Below are positions 57,756 through 64,000 of a DNA stretch of 64,000 nucleotides, in pieces; positions within the stretch are counted from its first letter, which is position 1, and each line of letters opens with the position of its first letter. This DNA is from Enterovibrio gelatinilyticus (GTDB taxonomy: Bacteria; Pseudomonadota; Gammaproteobacteria; Enterobacterales; Vibrionaceae): the NCBI RefSeq assembly GCF_028683095.1, contig NZ_JAJUBC010000004.1, positions 1 to 64,000 on the forward strand, in the 5' to 3' direction. The position numbers and the translations under genes are program-made. The notes below the pieces were generated by a model. It worked only from the letters and a program-made list of their open reading frames with translations, was not told the origin of the DNA and searched no databases.

Positions 57756-59065
57756 TATTCGGCCTCCAAGATCATTGCCGCACCCAGTCCACCCGCAGCA
57801 CATGCGGTATTCAAGGCTAAACCACCACCGCGACGACGCAGTTCATTCAATGTTTGCGTGATCATTCGTGCGCCTGTTGCAGCAAATGGATGCCCATAGG
57901 CCAAAGAGCCGCCAAGTACATTGAATTTGTCCATATCAATCTCGCCGATGGCCTGATCACGTCCCAGTTTTTGCTGAGCAAAAGATTTAGAGCCAAACAT
58001 TTTCACGTTCGCCAATGCCTGAGCTGCAAACGCTTCGTGCATGTCAATCAAGGCCAAATCAGCGAGGGTAATACCTGCACGATCTAACGCCATTGGCGTT
58101 GCATACGATGGCCCCATCAGCATGTCATGTTCAACTTGAATTGCCGCAAAAGCGTAAGAGCGAATGTACCCTAATGGCACGAGCCCCAATTCTTTCGCTC
58201 GTCCTTCTCGCATTAACATCACAGCGGCAGCGCCGTCGGTAAGTGGTGTACTGTTTGCGGCAGTAACAGAGCCATGCTTGCGATCAAACGCTGGACGTAA
58301 CTTGGCGTAAGTCTCTACGCTTGAGTCTTCGCGGATGTTGTTATCTTTATCAATCCACGCTCGATAAGGCTCAGGGAAGGCTGTCATCACTTCATCGCGT
58401 ACCAAACCATCAGCCCATGCTTTTGCCGCCAAACTATGTGAACGGTGAGCAAGCGCATCTTGATCTGCTCGGCTAATCTGGTGGCTCTTCGCCATCTGCT
58501 CGGCTGTCTGCCCCATACTCAACCCGGTAGAGTACTCAGCAACGGCAGGCGGCACAGGCGCAAGGTCTTTCAGAGACAGCTTACTTAATAATTTAAGGCG
58601 TTTGCTCAGCGTTTTCGCCTTGCTGAGAGCAAGCAAGGTTGCAGCCATTTTTTTCGATACGCCAATTGGAAGAACAGAAGAAGAGTCCGCACCACCCGCG
58701 ATGCCAATATCGACAGTGCCAGACATGATGCTTTCGGTGACATTAACCACTGACTGGAAGCTAGTCGCACAGGCTCGGCTCACACTGTAGGCATCGGTAT
58801 GAATGTTCATGCCCGTACCTAGCACGATTTCTCGTGCAATGTTTGGCGCTTCTGGCATTTGCACCACCTGACCAAACACAAGCTGGTCAATCAGCTTGGG
58901 ATCAATCGCGGTACGATTTAGCATTTCACTAACAACCATTTTGCCAAGATCGACGGCGGGCACATCAGCATATGCGGTAGATTGTCGTGCAAACGGGGTA
59001 CGAAGACCCGCCACAACAGCGATACGTTCTCCCTGACGGGTCGTCAGGTTCTGGGGAGAGTTCAT
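57755..59065 (-). CDS. fadI: acetyl-CoA acyltransferase FadI
   Basis: 436 residues, equal to E. coli FadI. Nucleophile Cys in [10 protein letters not shown] near residue 98, [11 protein letters not shown], the His in [12 protein letters not shown], and the second Cys in [15 protein letters not shown]. It thiolyses 3-ketoacyl-CoA. Translationally coupled to fadJ. A FadR operator overlaps the predicted transcription start upstream. Confidence 0.96.
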   Translation of the reverse strand: MNSPQNLTTRQGERIAVVAGLRTPFARQSTAYADVPAVDLGKMVVSEMLNRTAIDPKLIDQLVFGQVVQMPEAPNIAREIVLGTGMNIHTDAYSVSRACATSFQSVVNVTESIMSGTVDIGIAGGADSSSVLPIGVSKKMAATLLALSKAKTLSKRLKLLSKLSLKDLAPVPPAVAEYSTGLSMGQTAEQMAKSHQISRADQDALAHRSHSLAAKAWADGLVRDEVMTAFPEPYRAWIDKDNNIREDSSVETYAKLRPAFDRKHGSVTAANSTPLTDGAAAVMLMREGRAKELGLVPLGYIRSYAFAAIQVEHDMLMGPSYATPMALDRAGITLADLALIDMHEAFAAQALANVKMFGSKSFAQQKLGRDQAIGEIDMDKFNVLGGSLAYGHPFAATGARMITQTLNELRRRGGGLALNTACAAGGLGAAMILEAE

Positions 59066-59085
59066 TGCCGCTCCTTGCTAGCATT

Positions 59086-59111
59086 AGAGGTCAGACCAGA
59101 AGAGTGTAACC
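59086..59111 (-). promoter_or_regulatory. fadIJ promoter with FadR operator
   Basis: On the minus strand TGGTCTGACCT (59088-59098) matches the FadR core TGGTCNGACC. It begins just after a TACACT -10 hexamer (59106-59111). An operator covering the transcription start is the repressing arrangement known for fad genes in E. coli. The start codon is 21 bases further on. Confidence 0.75.
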
Positions 59112-59293
59112 AATTTGTTATCAGATTAAAACGGGCGTTTAATAAAATCCGCGTGACAAATATAGACAGGGGCGACAATTTTGCGAGAAAAATGATGCCT
59201 TAGCCGCGAAAACTCTCTCTTGTCGGGGTCTCGACAAGTGCAATTTGAGAAAAAGGGATACGATAAACACCTTGCTTAATCAAGAAATTAAGC

Positions 59294-59322
59294 AAAAAAA
59301 AACCACACCTAATCAGGTGTGG
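59294..59322 (-). terminator. orphan rho-independent terminator
   Basis: CCACACCT AATC AGGTGTGG (59303-59322): a perfect 8-bp stem with a 4-base loop, followed on the minus strand by nine T residues. No annotated gene ends here, so an unannotated minus-strand transcript is implied. Confidence 0.85.
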
Positions 59323-59515
59323 CAACGTATGTGGAAAGCAATCACGTATGAAAATCAATTAACGTAAAGCCAATTGCAAATCAGGTCTAAGACCTGAGGA
59401 GAAAGTAAAGTCAGCCTTCAAAAAAGGAAGTTTGTCATCTTGCTCAACACAGTCACACGCAGCCAAGGTTCGGTAAACCAACGAAACCTACAACGTGCTC
59501 CCAGATGACAGTGCC
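59294..59515 (-). ncRNA. candidate structured small RNA upstream of fadI
   Basis: A minus-strand segment ends in a strong orphan terminator and may start just after a TATAGT hexamer at about 59519-59524. It is about 220 bases long and contains AGATGACA/TGTCATCT enclosing a 62-base region (59433-59510), a CAGGTC/GACCTG hairpin at 59382-59396, and further short helices. No convincing start codon or conserved protein frame accounts for it. It could be an independent sRNA or a terminated fadI leader. The rest of the 704-bp gap (59066-59769) holds the fadIJ promoter on one side and the sigma-gene promoter on the other. Confidence 0.45.
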
Positions 59516-59678
59516 TACTATACTCATTGGAAACAGACGCTTTTTGAAGCAGATCAATTTTATGTTTGATTCTTCATCAACTCTTGTGTGGACACTAGGT
59601 GAAAAAAAGCTCGACCATTATGCGCAACGATCTCCATACGACCGCCGTGGAGATTATTGGCTTAATAGTGAGATATGA

Positions 59679-59705
59679 GGAACCTTGAGTTTTTCAAAAT
59701 CTAAG
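59679..59705 (+). promoter_or_regulatory. possible ECF-type promoter of the sigma gene
   Basis: GGAACC (59679-59684), 15 bases, then TCTAAG (59700-59705) resembles the GGAACT...TCTGA pattern of sigma-E-like factors. It would allow autoregulation of the sigma gene starting at 59770. Confidence 0.4.
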
Positions 59706-59769
59706 AAGACGAAGTCACGAGGTAACATGTGTATCTACCCGTAAAACAGAGACTTTCAGGGAAAGTGAA

Positions 59770-60345
59770 ATGGTTTTGAAAATTTTTGGGAATAAATCGT
59801 CAACATCCAAGGTCTCTATTGATATGGAAAAACAAAGACGATACGAAGCGCTCGTGAGAGCTTGGCACCGAGATCTATATCGCTACGCATATTGGTTGAC
59901 GAAAGACCAGCATGTAGCAGAAGATCTTGTTCAGGAGACATGTCTTCGTGCTTGGCGATCGCTCGATAGCCTTCAAGATGATAACGCTGCGAAAGCATGG
60001 TTGATCACCATACTACGCCGAGAAAACGCCCGTCGGTTTGAGCGTAAACAGCTTGAACTGGTGGATATTGATGACCACCAAGTGCCAGACAATACGCAGC
60101 CCAGTGAAGAAGCATCTGTGGAGCAACAATGGCTTCACAAGCAAATAATGCGCTTGTCACCCGAGTACCGTGAGCCTCTTGTTTTACAGGTCATGGCGGG
60201 GTTTAGTGGCGAAGAAATCGCTGAGATCATGGATCTCAATAAAAATACAGTAATGACACGTTTGTTCAGAGCGAGAAACCAATTGAAAGAGTTCATGGAC
60301 AGTCAAAACGATACGCAACGAGGAGCGCAGAATGGACGAGCTTGA
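59770..60345 (+). CDS. ECF-type RNA polymerase sigma factor
   Basis: 191 residues. Region 2 (about 25-95) has RDLYRYAYWLTKDQHVAEDLVQET and CLRAWRSL. Region 4 (about 120-180) has YREPLVLQVMAGFSGEEIAEIM and TRLFRARNQL. No region 3, as in ECF factors. ATG 59770 is preceded by AGGG. It overlaps the next gene by 14 bases; that gene encodes a membrane protein with the layout of an anti-sigma factor. Two FadL porin genes follow, so a link to outer-membrane or fatty-acid stress is possible but not shown. Confidence 0.9.
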   Translation: MVLKIFGNKSSTSKVSIDMEKQRRYEALVRAWHRDLYRYAYWLTKDQHVAEDLVQETCLRAWRSLDSLQDDNAAKAWLITILRRENARRFERKQLELVDIDDHQVPDNTQPSEEASVEQQWLHKQIMRLSPEYREPLVLQVMAGFSGEEIAEIMDLNKNTVMTRLFRARNQLKEFMDSQNDTQRGAQNGRA

Positions 60346-61054
60346 ATTTCGCCGCCGCCTTCTTGCTGATCCTCAAGATCAAGACCCTGAAGTATCGGCG
60401 GCAAAAACGGATTCACCTGCCAACCAAAAATTGGCAGCAGAACTTGAGAATTTAGATGCGTTGATTGATCAAGCGCTACGCGTTGATGTGCCTGACGACT
60501 TAGTCGATAAGGTACTGTTTAAGCAAAGCAGTGATGTGATCCGAGAGAATCGTAAGCCCAAGTTCCATCTAGCCATCGCCGCCTCCATCGCGTTTGTGTT
60601 TGGGGTTATGCTAGGTCAATTCAATTGGCAAACGCTCCCGATTTCGCCAATACAGCAGAACTTAGGTCAGATTGCGCTGCAACATTATTACAATGAGGCA
60701 CCGTTTGCCCTAAAAGCCAATGAAGGGGCAAGCATTCGACAGGTGAATGCCAAACTGTCTCCATTGGGAGAAAGCTTTAGTGGTAGTTTGCCTGGCACGG
60801 TGTCGTACCTAAATCACTGTAGTTTTGATAGCAAACATGCTGTCCATATGGTTTTGAAAGACGAAAACGGCAATGACTTCACGGTATTTGTGGTTCCTCA
60901 GCAAACACCAGAAATGGAAACTTATAGCGATGGCAACATGGAAGCCATTTCACTGCCAACCAACAACAGCAGTGTGATTGTTGTCGGTAAAGAAGGCGCT
61001 GATATTCTCCCTATTGCTGAGCAAATAAAGCTTCATTTGAACCAAAAAGCCTAA
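60332..61054 (+). CDS. DUF3379 membrane protein, probable anti-sigma partner
   Basis: 240 residues. An N-terminal cytoplasmic region of about 80 residues begins MDELEFRRRLLADP, followed by one transmembrane helix at about 82-100 (LAIAASIAFVFGVMLG). The periplasmic domain of about 140 residues includes LPGTVSYLNHCSF. Overlap with the sigma gene, a single membrane span and a short cytoplasmic head match the layout of anti-sigma factors, although no zinc-binding HxxxCxxC is visible. The assignment to DUF3379 rests on this typical Vibrio pairing. Confidence 0.75.
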   Translation: MDELEFRRRLLADPQDQDPEVSAAKTDSPANQKLAAELENLDALIDQALRVDVPDDLVDKVLFKQSSDVIRENRKPKFHLAIAASIAFVFGVMLGQFNWQTLPISPIQQNLGQIALQHYYNEAPFALKANEGASIRQVNAKLSPLGESFSGSLPGTVSYLNHCSFDSKHAVHMVLKDENGNDFTVFVVPQQTPEMETYSDGNMEAISLPTNNSSVIVVGKEGADILPIAEQIKLHLNQKA

Positions 61055-61074
61055 ACACACACTCTATTACATTT

Positions 61075-61101
61075 AAAAAGGGAGCCTTCAGCTCCCTTTT
61101 T
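61075..61101 (+). terminator. terminator after the sigma/DUF3379 operon
   Basis: AAAAAGGGAGC CTTCA GCTCCCTTTTT: a perfect 11-bp stem with a 5-base loop and a U-tract. Confidence 0.93.
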
Positions 61102-61160
61102 GTTTTCCATAAAGAACAACAACCTGCACGCAGATACTACGGTTAAAGAACAGTGTCCTG

Positions 61161-61177
61161 TAACTGGTCAGATTTCC
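61161..61177. promoter_or_regulatory. possible FadR operator of the first fadL
   Basis: TAACTGGTCAGATTTCC matches the left half and centre of the FadR consensus (AACTGGTCNGA), with a weaker right half. It lies about 100 bases upstream of the first fadL start, where FadR represses fadL in E. coli. Confidence 0.5.
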
Positions 61178-61268
61178 AAATAACAACCTTCGCAATAGAA
61201 TCCGCGCAGCTTATATAAAAAGCACAAAACTATAAAACTACTATAAATTTCATTGGATTAATTTCACC

Positions 61269-62546
61269 ATGAATAAGAAGCGTCTGTTTATCCGTTCAGC
61301 AGTGGCAATTGCTGTAGCGGCAAGTTCTACGTCAGCTCTCGCAGCTGGTTTCCAGTTAAATGCGCAATCGGCAACAGGCATTGGCCGTGCGTTTGCTGGC
61401 GATGCTGTTATCGCGGATAACGCATCTGTCATGGCGCGTAACCCCGCTGCAATGGCTCTGTTTGATGAGAAAGCCTTCTCTATCGGCTTTGAAAGCATCA
61501 CGACACAAATTGAAGTCAAAGACGCAGAATACTGTGGCACAGTGTGTAACTTGACCCCAGAGCAGTTCAGAAACCCAACATCAGTGGAAAATACTGATGA
61601 CGTTGGTGGAACATCTATCGCCCCTAACGTTCACTTTATTCTGCCAATCAACGAAAAATTCGCGGTAGGTTTCAACGCGTATTCGAACTTTGGCACAAAG
61701 ACTGAATTTTCAGGCGACTATGCAGCAACTGAGTACGGCGGCCTAACAGATGTTAAGAGCTTCAATTTTGGCGTTGCGGGTTCTTATCGCCTGAATGACC
61801 AATGGAGCTTTGGTGCTGGCTTAGACATCATTTATGGTGAAGGCACCATGAAACGTACTGCTGGCGACCAGGTATTGGGCATTAAAGGTCAAGACTTGCT
61901 AAACGTTGATGGCGCGACTGGCACAGCAATTGGCTTCAACGTCGGCACAGTTTTTGAGCTAAATGAAAACAACCGTTTTGGTTTGTCATATCGTTACAGC
62001 CCTGAATTTGAAGCCAAAGATGACAAAGGCCAGAAAATAACGCTACCACTTCCTGATATTGCAGAGTTTTCTGGCTTCCACAAGATCGAAGACACCAAAT
62101 TCGCAGTCCACTATAGCGTACAGTACATCGGCTGGGGCGCATTCGACCAAATCAAGTTTGACAACCTTCAAGATTCTGTCTTGACGGGTTCGTATAACAA
62201 GCCTTATGAATGGCAAGATGGTTGGCACTATGCCATTGGCGGTACTTACTACCTAAATAACGATTGGACTCTGCGTGCTGGCTACATGTACGACACTAGC
62301 GCACAAGATCAGAAAACCTCTATTTCAGTACCAGACTCAGATCGCCAGTGGCTATCATCAGGCGTTACCTATCATATTGATCAAAAATCAACCATTGACT
62401 TTGGTATCACCTATTTGATGGGTAAAGAAGTATCTGTCACTGAAAGCACTCCATCTCCAGTTGGCAACTTCAATCTTTCGTCTGTGACTGCGACAACTCA
62501 AGCGAATGCAATCCTAATGGGCTTGCAGTACAGCCGCAGCTTCTAA
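61269..62546 (+). CDS. fadL: FadL-family long-chain fatty-acid outer-membrane transporter (copy 1)
   Basis: 425 residues. Signal peptide of about 26 residues ending ALA-AG, then the FadL plug sequence GFQLNAQSATGIGRAFAG and MARNPAAMALF (NPA motif). Alternating beta-strand pattern throughout and a C-terminal LQYSRSF ending in Phe, as expected for a beta-barrel. Two Cys near residues 92-97 are unusual for this family. It imports long-chain fatty acids. Transcribed alone, with a terminator after it, and followed by a second FadL paralogue. Confidence 0.93.
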   Translation: MNKKRLFIRSAVAIAVAASSTSALAAGFQLNAQSATGIGRAFAGDAVIADNASVMARNPAAMALFDEKAFSIGFESITTQIEVKDAEYCGTVCNLTPEQFRNPTSVENTDDVGGTSIAPNVHFILPINEKFAVGFNAYSNFGTKTEFSGDYAATEYGGLTDVKSFNFGVAGSYRLNDQWSFGAGLDIIYGEGTMKRTAGDQVLGIKGQDLLNVDGATGTAIGFNVGTVFELNENNRFGLSYRYSPEFEAKDDKGQKITLPLPDIAEFSGFHKIEDTKFAVHYSVQYIGWGAFDQIKFDNLQDSVLTGSYNKPYEWQDGWHYAIGGTYYLNNDWTLRAGYMYDTSAQDQKTSISVPDSDRQWLSSGVTYHIDQKSTIDFGITYLMGKEVSVTESTPSPVGNFNLSSVTATTQANAILMGLQYSRSF

Positions 62547-62566
62547 GCTGATTAGATATACAAGTG

Positions 62567-62591
62567 AAAGGGGAGCTTTGCTCCCCTTTTT
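62567..62591 (+). terminator. terminator after the first fadL
   Basis: AAAGGGGAGC TTT GCTCCCCTTT: a perfect 10-bp stem with a 3-base loop and a following U-tract. Confidence 0.93.
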
Positions 62592-62863
62592 GTTCGCTGA
62601 TATTTATCTCTCACTCGCACCTCCTACAGATTTTGTCGATTTTTCAGCGCACACCAGTACGCTATACCAACCATTTCACTATACACGTGTTCGCCCAAAT
62701 TCAGCGTACATGTGTTCCAAACCAACAAATCGTTAGATAATATCTCCACCAAACAAATAAATAACGATATTTACATCCAAAAACTTCTTGTTCAACGCAT
62801 CAAAATTGCATATGAAATTTTGGTCAGTACCCTATACCGACCTCCAAAAACAAGAAATACATA

Positions 62864-64000
62864 ATGAACAAGAACAAAATTCTACCGTTGGCGATTGCTG
62901 CGGCACTTGGCTCTCTCTCTTCAACCTCTGTTATGGCTGCTGGCTTTCAGCTTGCAGAATACTCTGCAACAGGCCTAGGACGCGCTTACGCTGGCGAAGC
63001 AGCAATGGCGGACAATGCCTCTGCGCAATTCCGTAACCCAGCAATGCTGACGTATTTGGAAGGCACTCAAGTGTCTACCGGTCTTATCTATGTAGACCCA
63101 AATGTAGATGTCAATGGCACCACGACTCAAACAAATCCGCTTACGCAGCAATCAACCAAAACAGCGACGTCATCAAAAGACTTTGCAGACTCAGCGTTCA
63201 TTCCAAACTTCTATGTGTCACACCAAGTGAATGACCAAGTTTTCCTTGGCCTAGCACTAAGCTCTAATTTTGGTATGCACACTAAACTGGATGACAGCTT
63301 CAAGGGCACCCAGTTTGGCAACGAAGCTTCTGTGATGACCATGGAAATTAACCCAAATGTTGCGTACCGCATCAACGACCAATTCTCTATCGGTGGTGGC
63401 GTGCGCTTTGTAATGGGTGAAGGCAGCATTGGTGCAAAGAGTTCGGCTGACTTTATGGGCGGTCTAGTTCCTTCGGGCACTACACTTAAATACATGGAAG
63501 GTGACGATACCTCTTGGGGTTGGCAAGCTGGTGCAGCATGGCAGATCAATCCAAACAACCGCGTCGGTTTTAACTATCGCTCAGAGGTTGATTTGAACCT
63601 TGAAGGTAATGCGAATGGTTTTGCGTTCAATAAAGAGAAATACTCTAATCCAATGAACTGGATGAGTAATGAACAATATGCTGGAAGCATGGCACTAACC
63701 CTTCCAGCAACGGCTGAATTGGCGAGTTACCATCAGCTAACTAATAAAGTTGCAGTGCACGCGAGCGTAAACTGGACAGATTGGAGTACCTTCGAAAAGC
63801 TGGAAGCAAACATTCCGTCTCTCCCTAACCCTTCACAAACCGTGAAACAGGAAAACTGGAAAGATAACTACCGCTTCGCAGTCGGTGCTACTTACGAGCT
63901 TAACGACAAAACACAACTTCGTTCGGGTGTGGCTTATGACACATCTGCTGTCGACGACGCAAACCGTACTATCACGATTCCAGAAACTGACCGTCTGTGG
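62864..64000 (+). CDS. FadL-family outer-membrane transporter (copy 2), cut by the window end
   Basis: 379 codons are visible from ATG 62864 to the right edge; the C-terminus is missing. Signal peptide of about 25 residues ending SVMA-AG, then GFQLAEYSATGLGRAYAGEAAMADNAS and RNPAMLTYL, the same plug architecture as copy 1 but clearly divergent. A T/S-rich insertion lies around residues 80-105 (QTNPLTQQSTKTATSSK). Tandem FadL paralogues may differ in substrate chain length or expression. The 271 bases upstream (62593-62863) show no strong FadR site and no other recognisable element. Confidence 0.92.
   Translation, partial: MNKNKILPLAIAAALGSLSSTSVMAAGFQLAEYSATGLGRAYAGEAAMADNASAQFRNPAMLTYLEGTQVSTGLIYVDPNVDVNGTTTQTNPLTQQSTKTATSSKDFADSAFIPNFYVSHQVNDQVFLGLALSSNFGMHTKLDDSFKGTQFGNEASVMTMEINPNVAYRINDQFSIGGGVRFVMGEGSIGAKSSADFMGGLVPSGTTLKYMEGDDTSWGWQAGAAWQINPNNRVGFNYRSEVDLNLEGNANGFAFNKEKYSNPMNWMSNEQYAGSMALTLPATAELASYHQLTNKVAVHASVNWTDWSTFEKLEANIPSLPNPSQTVKQENWKDNYRFAVGATYELNDKTQLRSGVAYDTSAVDDANRTITIPETDRLW

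Noticed and set aside
59355-59490. Minus-strand frame ending in a peptide that vaguely resembles the C-terminus of YfcZ/YiiS, a gene next to fadI in E. coli
   Set aside because: Only about 43 codons are open, there is no start codon with a ribosome site, the N-terminal conserved part is absent, and the segment is better explained by RNA structure.
59294-59515. Short match of the candidate sRNA to a TTTGCAATTGG stretch of GcvB
   Set aside because: The match is about eleven bases, the rest of the RNA does not align and gcvA is not adjacent; probably chance.

Overview
The window looks like a Vibrionaceae chromosome (Vibrio, Grimontia, Enterovibrio or a relative). The right half (about 30-64 kb) keeps the gammaproteobacterial order purF-cvpA-dedD-folC-accD-truA-fimV-asd-pdxB-fabB / mnmC-yfcL-epmC-aroC-prmB-smrB-sixA-fadJ-fadI-fadL. 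It also has Vibrio-like additions: a large acidic FimV/HubP, an ECF sigma factor with a DUF3379 partner, and two tandem FadL porins. The genus cannot be fixed from the sequence alone.

1-26.2 kb is a surface-polysaccharide (O-antigen or capsule) locus, all on the minus strand and visibly more AT-rich than its flanks. At its left edge is the start of an Rjg-like metallo-beta-lactamase-fold gene. Next come an O-antigen-ligase-type membrane protein whose tail is a 9-bp tandem repeat, and a GT25 transferase. Then follow 22 tightly packed genes (2.97-26.12 kb). They encode three or four 6-deoxy-amino-sugar routes: dTDP-Fuc3NAc/Qui3NAc by RmlBA-FdtACB; UDP-L-FucNAc by FnlABC; a UDP-QuiNAc/FucNAc-like sugar by a PglF/WbpM dehydratase plus an SDR; and dTDP-Fuc4N by WecE, probably N-formylated. 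The same run encodes a PglC-like initiating transferase, glycosyltransferases, a PglK-like ABC flippase and a Wzy-like polymerase. Its last six genes (GtrB/ArnC-like transferase, GtrA flippase, WecE, large membrane protein, methyltransferase, formyltransferase) form a coherent candidate cassette for periplasmic decoration with a formylated amino sugar.

The control end of the locus is at 26.1-26.8 kb. rfaH has a recognisable promoter, and an ops/JUMPstart element (GGCGGTAGCG) lies between rfaH and rmlB. The antiterminator gene is therefore directly upstream of the long operon it should control. Next come rssB (minus), a LysR regulator and a Yip1-family membrane protein (plus).

30-64 kb is housekeeping: purine synthesis with a PurR box before cvpA, folate, acetyl-CoA carboxylase, tRNA modification, polar organisation (FimV/HubP), aspartate and PLP pathways, FabB, chorismate synthase, L3 methylation, ribosome rescue, and fatty-acid oxidation and uptake. 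FadR-like operators are visible before fadI, before the first fadL and before fabB, so fatty-acid synthesis, oxidation and uptake here are probably one FadR circuit. Between fadI and the sigma-factor gene is a 0.7-kb gap with a strong orphan terminator and a highly structured minus-strand segment, a good candidate for an undescribed small RNA. The fabB 3' UTR resembles the source of the Vibrio FarS sRNA. No tRNA, rRNA, CRISPR array, prophage or intact insertion sequence was seen.
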